Source: Orbilia blumenaviensis (lineage: Eukaryota; Ascomycota; Orbiliomycetes; Orbiliales; Orbiliaceae). From it: a DNA stretch of 64,000 bases. The notes under the pieces are model-generated. The model saw nothing but the letters and a program-made list of their open reading frames with translations, searched no databases and was not told the origin of the DNA. The stretch is taken from contig JAVHNS010000012.1 in assembly GCA_036872755.1 (NCBI GenBank), positions 1-64,000 of the forward strand, read 5' to 3'. This document shows positions 13,901 to 25,668 of this stretch, one piece after another (the first letter of the stretch is position 1; each line of letters starts with the position of its first letter). The position numbers were made by a program, and so were the translations under genes.

Positions 13901-14906
13901 AAGGAAATCCTTTATAAAAAACATAAAATAACTCTTATCCTATTTAATAAAAAAATTTATTATATTCACTAAAATATTATAAAAGAAATTAAACATTTTA
14001 TTAAATATTAACAAATTTTTATTAATTTTTTTTTTAATAATTAAATTATTTTTAAATATTATATTATTTTTTATAATTCTTTATTTTTTATGAAAAAAAG
14101 ATTTTCAATATTTCTATATAATTACTAAAATTTTAATAAATTAATATTTTAATTTAATTGTAATAATATTAAATTTAGTCAAAAACTTTATAAACTTTAT
14201 TTAACTTTTAATAATTTTTTAATATATTATTTTATATTGAGTAAAAGTTTTTTTTAATTTTTTAAATTTCTTATTTTGAATTTTTATAATATGATTTACT
14301 AAAAATTTTAAATTAAAAATATTTTATAAAACAAAAAAAAATAAAAATTATTTATAAAAAATTATATTACATTTTCTTACTTTATTTTATCTATAATAAA
14401 TTTTACATTTAATACTTTTTTCCAATATAATATAAATATAATTATTTACAATATAATATAAATACAAAATTACAACCTTTAAACTTTTTAATTTAAATTA
14501 TTTAAAAAAAATAATTTTTTTTTATTTTATTTAAATATAATTTTCTAATTTTTTTTTAAATTTTTGAATAATATTTCATTATATAATCAAAATAAAAAAT
14601 TTAATATTATTTTATATATATAAAAAAATATTTTGTAGTTTAAATTTTAAAATTTAATTATAATATAAATTATAATTATTTATATTTAATTTTAATTACA
14701 TAATTATATAACATAATTATAAAAATTAAATTTTTAAATATAAAAATTTTTATATATAAATTTTTTTTAAATAATTTTTTTATATAATAAAATTTTATAA
14801 ATAAATTTTATATAAAAATTTTTTATTTAATTTTATTACATCTCTTATATATAAAAAAATTTTATATAAAAATTTTCCTTTTAAGAATTTTTTTTAAAAA
14901 AGAAAA
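10938..14906 (+). mobile_element. Ty3/gypsy chromovirus internal segment, copy D2
   Basis: Tandem copy of 6405-10377, offset by about 4.53 kb, starting directly after LTR B. It is more completely converted to A+T than D1: the integrase stretch (about 12.24-12.75 kb) has lost most of the G that makes D1 readable. The structure segment-LTR-segment-LTR is what recombination between LTRs of neighbouring insertions produces. No complete open frame remains, so the element is dead. Confidence 0.75.
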
Positions 14907-15466
14907 TAATATTATAATTAATTATATTAAATATATTTTAATATATTAAATATAAATTTATTTTTATAAATTATTTTTTATATTAAAATAATTTTTATTA
15001 TAAATATTTAATAAAAAAAAACTATATTAAAAAAAAATAAATTAAATTATATTATATTAATAATATAATTTTTAAAATAAATTATATAAAAAGTATTATA
15101 TATAACTTAGTATATTATATATATATAATATTTTTTAGGGTATATAATATCTAAATTTATAAACAATTTATATTTATATAAATAATATTTATATATATAA
15201 AGATTTTTGAATAATAACAATTTTAAAATTCTTTTTTAAATTTTATTAATTAATTTATTAATATTTAATATATTTTATTTATTATTTTTATTTATTAAAT
15301 TTAGTATTTTTTTATTAAAAGTTACATTATTTAATATTTTTATATTTAATTTAGCTTATTTTAAAAAAATAATCTAAATACTTTAAATTAAAAATACAAT
15401 TAATCAAAGAACATTAGGCTATTTTAGGAATTTCCTATTTGGGAAATACCCGGGACAGGTGTAACA
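14907..15466 (+). mobile_element. LTR-like repeat, copy C
   Basis: Third direct copy, closing the tandem array. It has the same unmutated 3' terminus as copy B (TTTGGGAAATACCCGGGACA, then GGTGTAACA), while the rest is nearly pure A+T. Confidence 0.8.
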
Positions 15467-15867
15467 TTATTTAAACATAATCAATATTATTAATAATAAT
15501 AAATTTAATTACCTAATGAATTCTAAAAAATAAAAATAAACCTATAAATTCAACTTTAAATTTAGTATAATTTAATAAATTTTAAAATACTATCTACAAC
15601 CAAAAAACAGAAATTAAGTATTTTATTGTAAAACTCAAAAATTTTCAAGCAAAATTAAACACAAAGTAAATAGTTATCAATGATAACACAATTATAATCA
15701 AATTAATCTTTTCTTTTTTTAAAAAATTTCAATCAATTATTAATAAATATTTTAACACACATAAAAAAATCAAACTTAAAACATTAGTAAATGTTTTAAA
15801 AGTTATAAAAATTTGGTTAAAATCAACATTTCTAATAATTAATTTTTGTTTATAATTCTACAAAACT

Positions 15868-15901
<34 letters not shown>

Positions 15902-18900
15902 ATAATAATAATTATTAAAAAAATAGAGATTAATTTGATTTAAAGAGAATTAATTTTAAAAATATATTTTTAAAAGATAAACAAATAATTATGCAAACAT
16001 TACAATAATAAAATTAAAATTAGATAAATAACAAATATTTATTTTATATTTTATATAAAAAAAAAAAAATATATTATTATAAATTATTTTTAAATTTTTT
16101 TGAAAAAAATTGTAATATATAAAAATAATTTAGTAATAAAATTAGTTTTAACTAATAATAATAAATTAATTATATTTAAATTTATATATAAAAATATTTA
16201 AAATTAAATTAATAATTTTATATTATTAATAAAAAATTTGATTTTAAGGAAAAATAAAAATTATAAAAATATATAAAATATATTATTAAATATATAACAT
16301 TAATTGTTTAAAATTTTAAAATAAATATTTTATATTTTTTTTTAACTACTCCATATATGAAAACAAATTTTTATTAAAATTATCCAAAATAGATAAATAT
16401 TTTTTTTTTTTAAAAAATTATATTTTTTTTTTTTTTTTTTTTAATTATTCAAAAAAATAAATATTATATTTATTATTATCTAATAAAATAAACATCATAT
16501 TTATTACCATCCAAAAAAACAAACATCATATTTATTGCCATCCAAAAAAACAAACATCATATTTATTACCATCCAAAAAAACAAATATCTATTTTCCTTA
16601 TTATTTTTCCTTTAATTTATAATTATTAAAAAAAAAAAAAAAAATAAACCCTAATATTAAAGAATTTTTTTGTTTAATATCTTAACAACATTAAAAATAC
16701 AGAGTTAATAAACTTCAAATATATATATATATATCATAATATATATATATATATATATTAATATCTATCTTCTATATCTTTTTTTAATTTTTAATTTTTT
16801 ATTTTTTTTACATATTTATAAAAATATCAATTTTTTATATTAAAATTTTAATTTTGAAAAATATTGTATTTATAATAAATAATAAGGATTAAATTATTAA
16901 TAATAAAACTTCAAACCATTTTTATTATTTTAAATATTTATTTAAAATTTTCCACCAAATCAAAAAAAAGATATTTGTTAAAATTAACGAAAGTATAATT
17001 TATACCACAAAAATTAGTATTATTAAAATTTTAGTATTAAAAACATAATCAATTAACATAATTATTTTTTAAAATGTTTATTATATAAAAAAATTAAATA
17101 ATCCTAATTTGATTAATATTATTCAACTTCAAAACAAAAATTTCTACATTTTCCTTTTAAATAAGATGTACATTATAAATAAATATATTTGAAAAATAGT
17201 ATATACAGGATTAATAGTTTTATACAAGGTGTATATTTTTAATATAATTAATAATACTAAAAATTAAATATATTTTTTAAAGTCAAATCATTTAAAAATT
17301 CTGAAAGAAAAAAGTATTTAACATAAGCATTTTAATTATTTATCAAATAAAGTAGTAATTTTATTATTTACTCAAACTCAAAAAATTATGATTTAAAAAA
17401 AAAACAACAAATTAATTTATGAATTTTATATTCAATCAAAACAGAAATATTAACCCTCATACTTTAAATTATCCCCTATCAATACTCCTTTAAAAAAAAT
17501 ATTCATAGATTTATCAAAAAAAATTTTATAATTAAATTTATACAAAAATTATTATTTTTTAATAATTATAAATTAATTTATAAAAACTTCATAAACATAC
17601 CTATTATAATTAAAGAATTAAATATTATTAATAATAATTAACTAATAAAAATATATAAAAAAACAATATACTAATATATTAAAAAAAATTTATTTTAATA
17701 ATAAAAAATTAAATTTATATATTATAAAAATATATTAAATAAAAAATAAAATTTATTATATATTCACTTAATTTTATTTACTAAAAATAAATTTATTAAT
17801 AAAATGATTAATTTAAACATTAATTTATAAAATAAATATTATATTAATAGTAATTTTATTTCTAATGTATTTTTAAAATTATATTATATTAATAATAAAT
17901 TATTTTTATAATAAAATTTTATTAATATATTATAATTACAAAATATTATTATATAAAATATTTATAAAAATAAAACCACATTTAAACCATTTAAAAATAT
18001 TTAATTATTAAGTTTAATAATATATATTAAAATAATTATATAAAAAATTTAAATTAAAATTATCTTCATCAATTATAATAAAATATTTAATTTTAAAAAA
18101 TATATAAATATTTTATAATATTATTAAATAAAAAATTATTTTTCAAAAAAATATAATTTTTAATAAATTAAAATTTAAATTTAAAATATTTAATAAATTA
18201 TTTTATAATTATATTTTAATAAAAAATTTATTTATATATAAAAAAAAAATTTTAATAAATAATAATTTTATATTTAAAAATAAATTTTTAATTATATTAA
18301 TTTTAATAATATTATTTATTTTATTAAATTTTTTTTAATTATATTATATAATAAAAATATTTTAAATTATTATTATAATATATTAAAATTATTTTTAAAA
18401 AAATATTAATTATTAATTATTAAAAATAAAATAAATATATTAAAAAAAATAATATATATACAATAATATTAAAAAATAAAATTTTAAAAAAAACTAAAAT
18501 TATATTATCAAGATAAATTTTTAATTTAAAAAAAATCTTTTTAAATAAATTATTTATTTTAAAACAAAATTTATAATTTATAAAAATTATTAATATAAAA
18601 TTAATTATCAAATATTATATATATTAATAATATAAATTATAATATTAAAAATTTTTCTATTAATAATTTTATTAAAAAATTAAAAAATTTTTTAATATAA
18701 TTTTAAAATTATTTTTTAAACAATATAATTTAAAAAATTATTTATTTATAATTAATATTATATTTTAAAAAAAAAAATAATAAAATATAAAAATTAAATA
18801 AAGTATTATATAAATTATATAAAATAATTATTTTATAATATTATAAATTATATATATATTTTATAAAAAAAGGTTTTATTTAATTATTAAAAAATTATAA

Positions 18901-20250
18901 AATTTAATTTTATAAAAAATTAAAAATATATATTATATATTATATTAATAATATATTTATATTAAAATTGAAAAAAAATAAAAAAATTATAAAATCCAAA
19001 TTAAAATAAATATTTTAAATAAAAACCTTAAAACCAATTAATTATTATTTAAATATATATTTACAACAATTTTATAATAAAATTATTTTAAATTAAAAAC
19101 ATTATTTATAAAAAATTTTAAATAAATATTATAAAAAAATATGGATAAAAATTATTTTAATAAATATTAATATTAAAAATTTATATATTAATTTATTATT
19201 ATTATTACTAAAATAATTTATAATTTATAAATAAAAATTAAAATTAATTTTATATATTATTAATTAAATTTAATTAAATTTATTTTTTTTAATAATAAAA
19301 TTTTTATAATTTAATAAAATATTAATTAAAATTTATAATAAAATTATATTAAATATTTTTAAATATATATAAAATAATCTTTAATTAAAATTTATATTAA
19401 TTAAATTAGATTTAACAAAAATAAATATAAAAAAATATATAAATATAATATAAAAAAATAATTTAAATAAAATATTTATATTAGATTATATAATTTTTAT
19501 TGGGGGGAACCTGATTCATTAAAAAATATTAAAATAAAAAAATATAATAATTTTATCAACTAAAACAAAATATTTTATTATATTTTTAATATTAAAGAAA
19601 ATAATATGGTTTATAAAAAATATTTTATTATAAATAAAAATTAAAAAATTATTTATATAATTAAAATTATATACAAATAACAAAATTATTATTAATATAA
19701 TATATAATTTTAATTACTTCAATATTTTTAAATATTTATTAATTTACTAAAAATTTATTAGTTAAATAGTAGAAAATAAATTAATCTTTATTAAAAAAAT
19801 ATTGATTAAAAGAATATTAATAGATTTTTTAACCAAACCCTTTCCAAAAAATAATTTTTGTTATTTTTGTTTAATTATAAATATAAATATACCTTTCTTT
19901 CAATTTTAAATTAAAATAAATATTAATTAAAAATATAATAATTGTGAAAAAATTCTTTAATCAAATAATTATCTTTATTTTCATTTAGCAAATTACCATA
20001 AATACAAAAATCATCAGAAACTTTTAAACTCAAAAGTAAGAAAATAATTAGTTACCTAAATTAAAAATAGAAAAAAATCAATAAATACATTTATTAAAAA
20101 AGATGTTAAAAACAAATTAAATATCAATATTTATATTATAAAAAAATATAAGTTAATAACAAGATTTTATAAAAAGATTAGAAAAAACAGAATAAATAAA
20201 TTATTCTGAATATAAATAGTTTTTCCTCTAAAGAAAATTTGAAAAAGATA
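15467..20250 (+). mobile_element. Decayed Ty1/copia element and unassigned AT-rich DNA
   Basis: The plus strand at 19495-19520 reads F-Y-W-G-E-P-D-S, matching the copia RNase H motif DADWAGDPD. At 19823-19849 it reads D-F-L-T-K-P-F-P-K, the copia C-terminal ADxLTKPL motif. The two lie in different frames, so an indel separates them. Upstream (15.5-17.5 kb) the composition is milder, with more C and A, and no domain could be named. LTRs were not found, so the element's borders are unknown. Confidence 0.6.
16462..16585. repeat. 31-bp minisatellite, four copies
   Basis: Head-to-tail units of 31 bp beginning CATCATATTTATTACCATCC. Copies start at 16462 (degenerate), 16493, 16524 and 16555. The last three are identical except for one A/G difference. 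They are flanked by A and T homopolymers. Confidence 0.85.
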
Positions 20251-20456
20251 TTCAACTTTTTAAATCTTATTCTGCATAGTAAATGTTAAGTTTTTCTTCA
20301 AAATACAGTTTTGTCTCATATATTCTTGAAACACCTCACTTCATTTCCTACCCTGTCCCTGTGACAAAAATACATCGTCATGGCTACGGCCGCGAGTCTT
20401 CAACTTCAACATACCACCCCTCCATTCTCCTCCGAGTCTCAGTCAGTCAACTAACC

Positions 20457-20815
20457 ATGCGTCTCTTTAACTTACTCAGCACTGCGCTGGCTGTCCCAGT
20501 TGCCAACGCCGATTCAGGTGCCCCATGCACCACCACCCTCCGTATCTTCCCACAGATGGATCTTTCCCCGACCAAGACCGTCTTCTTGACCACCGTCAGC
20601 GCCGTTAACGCTGTCGCTTGCGAGGGCTGTGTTCTTAAGACTGAATACTTTCCTCTGGGCCCTGGTCCAGTAAGTAAACCCCCCTTACTAAACCAGTTGA
20701 ATAATCATTGAATACTAATATTGTCGAAAATAAATAGGTTGTTATCAAGACTACTACCATCACTGTGGCAACTACTACTGAATACGGTTTCCGATGCCAA
20801 CCTACCCCAGCCTAA
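20457..20815 (+). CDS. Small secreted protein, 96 aa
   Basis: Exons 20457-20669 and 20738-20815. The intron starts GTAAGT, has ACTAAT as a branch site and ends TAG; the join is in phase. The frame is open upstream to 20283, but the ATG at 20457 gives a clean signal peptide (MRLFNLLSTALAVPVANA), so it is the better start. The mature part is about 78 residues, rich in Thr and Val, with four cysteines (one near the start, a C-x2-C pair, one near the C-terminus), enough for two disulfides. I recognise no domain. It is the first gene after the AT-rich block, within about 200 bp of its edge, a position common for fast-evolving effector-like genes. A role outside the cell is inferred from the signal peptide only. 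Confidence 0.65.
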
Positions 20816-21756
20816 ATGCTACAGAGTCACCGCCACATCTTCGTGGCAACGGTAAAGGGTTAATAAAAGAGTGGTAATGGATTCTCGTTCCGTTTTCGGT
20901 TGGGTATCAATATGTATACGGTACTCATACCGACTATAGAAAGAAAAAAAGTTTTTAAAGGTTTTGCAGGTATTTGGCCGTTCAGTTTTTGGGACGGGAT
21001 AAGAAAAGTTAGAGATTGCAGGTTTTACATGTACATTAGAAGTCTGAAAAAGGAAGAAAAACAGAAAAGGAAAAAAAAATAATCAAATCATTGTTTTGCG
21101 GCCTGATTAGGCTCTAAAATTATGGTTCTATTTTAGAACAGACAGTAGAATGTGGGCCCACGGTGAATAAAAGCAAAACCTTACACTACTACTAGCTGTT
21201 AACAGCATATATTGAACTTATAAACTGAAATATATTCAAATATATCATTCTGGCTACAAGAAAAAAGAATTTTAAATTCGAATGAGAAGCAGCTAGAGCT
21301 TGAGTGCTTCTTGCAAATGCGTGATTGGCCCCAAGGGTAGAAGGACTCCGCTGTTGCATATAAAGCTGGAGTTCTAGGAGAGCCCAAATCCAAAGTTGCC
21401 AACAACCGTTACCTTAAGCATTCCGCTGCTGGCTTTTCGGAGTAGACCTAGGAACCGAGTTGTGTTGGCGTACCCGCCGAAGGATCCCCAAGTTCGGATT
21501 CGGTGAAAGACATCTTCTGACTCGATATTGGAGGCGGGAATATTGTGCAGCTTGGTCCCAGACCAGGGAAAGCTGAGCGGCAGCATGTGGCCCATCGATA
21601 TTAGCAGACCCGTCTAGTAAGTCACGCATAGTGTAAATGAAAATACGGTGGAGATTGCAAGGCATCTTGATATCGGGTGAATGCAACTGTAAGCTACACC
21701 TACAAAACATGCACATGTTAGCCAGTTGAAACTCGTAGCATATTTTTTTTTTGGGG
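20816..21756. other. Intergenic, no supported gene
   Basis: 3' flank of the secreted-protein gene and unassigned DNA. Short open frames exist on both strands (for example minus 21374-21595 and 21414-21761). They overlap each other, lack splice or domain support and are not called. Confidence 0.5.
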
Positions 21757-22088
21757 TACAACTTAAGCGAGGCATAAGTATGCTAATTTTTCATAATTAT
21801 GCTCAACCACCGGCCTGACACCAGCTTGCCCCTTTAGTCGGAGGCTGGAGAAAAGCCAAACAGCCAGACAGCTAGACAGTTAGCATACTATAGTAGCTCA
21901 TAATTATTTTATATATTCGGCTATTTAATACGTGTATACTATTAGCTACAGTTATATTTATTAGTAGAAAAGAAGTAGCCTGAACCTTTCGCTGCTTAGC
22001 TGTTTGGCTGCCCGGCTGTCCGGCTGTCTGGCTGGTGGTCGGGCATAATTATGAAAAATTAACACACTTATGCCTCACTTAAGTTGTA
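21757..22088. mobile_element. MITE-like element, TA target site (Tc1/mariner-type)
   Basis: 332 bp with long terminal inverted repeats. The left end TACAACTTAAGCGAGGCATA and the right end (reverse complement) TACAACTTAAGTGAGGCATA continue to match for about 70 bp, through a shared TTTTTCATAATTATGC. Inside the arms lies a GC-rich run of imperfect GCTG/CAGC-type repeats (CAGCCAGACAGC on the left, GCTGTCCGGCTGTCTGG on the right). Both termini are at TA, as expected for Tc1/mariner-type insertion. No transposase is encoded, so it is non-autonomous. The arm differences are mostly transitions. Confidence 0.75.
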
Positions 22089-23556
22089 ATATAGGTATTT
22101 CGTGCGTTTTTGTATTATATATTGTTTTGACACATTTTTGCCACCATAATAGGTGGGTGGGTGGCTCCGGGCAATAGTAACTATGACCAGCCGGCGCATG
22201 GCACTAAGTAAGGCATCGGTGGCTCAATCTCTACATATCTAGTTAATGGTATTGATAAGCTTCCAACCCACCTATGGTGTGCCTATTTAGTTATAGAACA
22301 GTTGGAACTACGACATGCTCACGTACTTGTCTAAAATAATAATTATAAACAATTGATAATGAATACTGCAAATACGTTGAGTAGATACCAATACGTAGAA
22401 TGAGACCCCGTTTAAAGGTGATAGGATATATAGTATAATAGGTGATATCAGATCATCGGCGGTATAGCCCAACCTGGTTTGTGCCAGAATTGCTAATGAT
22501 CGACGGCAATATGTGTAACATCTACCGAATAAGGTCGACTAGTTGATGGACTATGCAGCTTCTCACCGCACTATATACCTATATTCTGTACCGCATAATA
22601 TTGCATTTTACTGCGGGCCGGTTAACTAAATGCATGTTAGTAACGGGGCACAATGGATACCTCCAACACACAACAGCCGACAATGTAATGCACCAATTTA
22701 ACGCCACACTGCAGTATACAAGAGTAAACAGACAAAGGCCTGGAAATCACGATTACTTAGGACCCAGCTGGGGAGTCGAAGGCGCATTATATTAGGTTTC
22801 AATCACTTTCTGTCTCTCTCTTCATTGAAGCATGATTATTAATTTGCAAACTGCTTATGTCGAATAACCTCTAAGAAAACACCTAAGCTAGGACTAGGCT
22901 GCGGACTGGGCCGATCCATATGGCCTTTCTTGATTGTATCTAGCACGCGACATATAAAACCCCTTATCTAGCTACAGCAACTATGTTTTTTGGTTACGGA
23001 TTTAGCTAGCTAATGCCATGGCGGGAAAACGGATAATCTCGAAAAGAAACTGACCACCAGTTTTGCGTGGATCATGAACGTGGTCTGGGCTGCATTTACC
23101 AAGATAGCCAGGTTTACGTTGTCAAGCATTCCATATTTCGGGCCCAAAAGAGGCAGCACGCAACATTCTGTGTATCCACGCGGCTCGGTTCGTCAGCGCT
23201 GCAGTGTCGCGCAAGGGTCAAGGGTCCTAATATCTGTCGAGATATCGGCACAATTAATGCAATATGATATATATGCATATATATACGCTCGTGACATAAA
23301 AAAAAGAGAGAGAGAGAGAAAAGAGACATCACCTTTAATTTTCCGAGCGATATAATATGTAGTATAATCCCGATAAATGGGCTCTACAACTTTCAATAGA
23401 TTTATAAAAGGGTATTATTGTCCATTGCACGAATTCTAAAACGACTTGAATATTTAATATCCCGAGTTAGCCTCGAAATCATCTTAGGAATCGAACCTAC
23501 GTTTATTAAAAATATTATAGACGTCACATCCGCAATCGTAATTTCGCACAATCAAA
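22089..23556. other. Intergenic, no supported gene
   Basis: About 1.5 kb of normal-composition DNA. It holds only short overlapping open frames with no domain, conserved pattern or splice context, and a GA microsatellite near 23301-23320. On the minus strand near 23495 a GGTTCGATTCC sequence resembles a tRNA T-loop (B box), but no matching acceptor stem or A box was found upstream. Confidence 0.5.
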
Positions 23557-24312
23557 ATGACGGACTTGATGAGGATAGTATTCACCGAAAGAGAGCTGGA
23601 GGAACTAGACAACATGGGCAATGGTAAGTCCTATTGCGTTACCAGTCGTATTATACAGCATTGATCATATGCTAAGTTACAAGTAGAAGTAGACCCACCA
23701 GATCCCGGGATCCCTCAGGATGCAGAAGCCCAACCACCACTTGCGGTGCTACCGCCGTTCTTCCCACTTCTGACTGACATCAAATTCTGTTTAAATCACC
23801 GATACTTTCTCGATACCGCAACCTACGTCCTCCCGACCATCCTAATCCTCGCCATAACCTCCTACCTCTATTCACCGCAGGGGCTTTTTAGAAACTGTAA
23901 TTACGAGCCACTTGAAAACCCAGGCCCTTTCATGAACTGCATATTTGCTTCCCTTACAGGCAACTTCTCCTCCTCAAACCCCATCTTCACCTTCTCAACC
24001 ACATTCCTCATAATAGGAATAACAGCTTTAGGACTCATCGTATCCTCGCTCTGTATGGTACACGCCCTTCTAGTTGATAATTTATGGACCGCAAGAAACG
24101 AAAACCTAAATCGACTTTTGACAGCCACCCAAGTGGGGCTTGGGATCTCTGTACTAATGACTACTGGGATTTTCCTTTGGATTGGCAGGATGCCGGCGGA
24201 GGATGTGGTGACTGGAGTAATTGGGAGTCTCGTTTACAGTGTGGTCAGAGGGCTTTATAAAGCTTTTAAAGAGAGGTTTAGGAGGTATAGAATGAGGCCG
24301 GTGCAGGTTTAA
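23557..24312 (+). CDS. Hypothetical multi-pass membrane protein, 231 aa
   Basis: Exons 23557-23623 and 23684-24312. The intron has GTAAGT at its start and ACAAG at its end; the phase-1 join removes all stops. The protein starts MTDLMRIVFTERELEEL, followed by a Pro- and Asp-rich linker, then hydrophobic segments at about residues 64-84, 118-140 and 158-178. A basic C-terminal tail (KERFRRYRMRP) follows. No family is recognised. It lies in the sparse zone between the MITE and the DUF1295-like gene, both of which are also poorly conserved surroundings. The exon structure is an inference from splice signals; the second exon alone has only a GTG start. Confidence 0.55.
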
Positions 24313-24954
24313 GCGGCTAGTCTATAAAGTTTATTGTGGGCTGCCATCCGCAATTTGGGTAGCATATATACTACTAAGTTATTAGACTCAGTGTAGTGCT
24401 TAGTCAAGCTGTCAATAAATTTAGAAATATAACTTGATCCGCCAGTTTTGATTCTAGAAATTTAATTATGAGCAAGCTCGACTTTGCAAAATTTGCGGGT
24501 CTGTCATACAAGTTAATTAACTCGCGACACAGTTATGCGTTGAAAGCCCATATTCCAACGTCCCTTTCAGAGTTTCGCCGGCAGTTAGTAACTAACATGC
24601 TTCCGTATCTACCAAGCTGATGTCAGATATCAAAACGATTATCTTGATTCCCCGCTTCTGTCAGCAATCCTGCTTGCAGCGGCCGCCAGCGGATAAAACA
24701 TGATACCTTATTCACCAATACCACCACTATAGCCATATAAGCCTATTTGAATGGATATAAACGGCAATATATCAATATCCCACTAGATGATCTAACTTAC
24801 AGCTATACAGAAGCGTATACCGAGTTCTGTGTTACAATCGAGAACATATTAAACTCAGACTTCAAAACTTTCCTAGACCAAGTAACTTCCACAAAAGATC
24901 TACTTAGTACCACCTTCAAAGTCCCCCAAGCATTAAACCACCAAAAACCCCATA
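24313..24954. other. Intergenic, putative promoter of the downstream gene
   Basis: About 640 bp between two co-directional genes. An open frame from 24747 overlaps the next ATG in another frame and is not supported. No clear promoter motif was recognised. Confidence 0.4.
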
Positions 24955-25668
24955 ATGTCCGCACAAAAGGCTGCAGCAGATCCGCTCTCCGTCCAGCGCG
25001 GAAACTATAGTTTCACCCTGTCTGGTCCCCTCTTCTTCGTCGCCTTTCGCACCCTAACTGTTCCAGTCCAATATCTAATCCTCACCCGCTCAACTTCTCT
25101 CCTTCCACTTTCTTCCTTAACATTGTCCCAAACGCTTTTGATAGCGATGCCCTCCTATGTCGCTTTCAAACATATAACCTGGTCACTTCTCCTCATGCGC
25201 GAACGCATGACCCTCCCCTTCGCTTTCTTTGGCGGAGTTTCAGATCTCGCATTCGAAAGCCTGACGTCATACATCTACACTCTCAGCGCGATAAATCCAA
25301 CATACTCACCATCCCTCCTCCTACCAGGCACAGTACTCAACATCCTGGCCGTCTCAACAGAGTTAATTTCCGAGATCCAAAGGTATAGGTTCAAATCAGA
25401 CCCAAAGAACCAGGGGAAGATATATACTGGGGGGTTATGGGGTGTTGTTAGAAATGTGAATTATGCTTGTAATATAGCATTCGCGTTTGGGTATGCTAGT
25501 GCTGCCGGTGGAGTTTTGTATGGGATGGCGTATTCTGGAATATATGTGATGAACTTTGTATTCAATGCTATTCCGGGGATTGAGCAGTATATGAAGGGGA
25601 AATATGGGGGACAATGGGAAGCAGTTGAGAACAAGGTGAAGTGGAGACTGTTTCCAGGAATCTATTAA
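24955..25668 (+). CDS. DUF1295/ICMT-like integral membrane protein, 237 aa
   Basis: Single exon. The N-terminus (MSAQKAAADPLSVQRGNYS) is followed by several hydrophobic segments (roughly 24-45, 52-70, 83-105, 120-140, 175-200). The C-terminal part has the pattern of the DUF1295/steroid 5-alpha-reductase and isoprenylcysteine methyltransferase-like fold: GGLWGVVRNVNYACNIAFAF, then a C-terminal IEQYMKGKYGGQWEAVENK and RLFPGIY. In that family the G-L-W-x-x-x-R-x-x-N-Y block lies at the cofactor-binding face. Its substrate cannot be told. The length is ordinary for the family. The ATG is preceded by A at -3 within CATAATG. Confidence 0.7.
   Translation: MSAQKAAADPLSVQRGNYSFTLSGPLFFVAFRTLTVPVQYLILTRSTSLLPLSSLTLSQTLLIAMPSYVAFKHITWSLLLMRERMTLPFAFFGGVSDLAFESLTSYIYTLSAINPTYSPSLLLPGTVLNILAVSTELISEIQRYRFKSDPKNQGKIYTGGLWGVVRNVNYACNIAFAFGYASAAGGVLYGMAYSGIYVMNFVFNAIPGIEQYMKGKYGGQWEAVENKVKWRLFPGIY

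Larger units (their letters stand above)
1..20250. repeat. AT-rich, RIP-like retrotransposon graveyard
   Basis: About 20 kb of extremely A+T-rich DNA without a credible gene. Every frame is broken by stops and the only open frame above 60 codons is an AT artefact. The sequence is made of repeated copies of LTR elements that differ almost only by C-to-T or G-to-A changes, the signature of RIP. Small patches with normal composition survive, for example around 1320-1383, 1750-1770 and 10880-10937. The change to normal base composition near 20.25-20.30 kb is sharp. Blocks like this are typical of heterochromatin, centromere flanks or subtelomeres in RIP-active ascomycetes; which one applies cannot be decided from the window. 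Confidence 0.9.

Noticed and set aside
16700..16762. AT dinucleotide runs as possible replication origin or CRISPR-like array
   Set aside because: Simple TATA repeats common in RIP-converted DNA; no spacer-repeat periodicity and no origin motif could be supported.
18420..18611. 63-codon minus-strand frame in the AT block
   Set aside because: Pure Phe/Ile/Asn/Lys composition from A+T-rich DNA; no gene character.
21374..21761. Overlapping minus-strand frames
   Set aside because: No domain, no splice partners, two frames of similar length over the same DNA.
23480..23510. Possible tRNA T-loop (GGTTCGATTCC) on the minus strand
   Set aside because: No matching acceptor stem, anticodon arm or A box could be found at the required distance.
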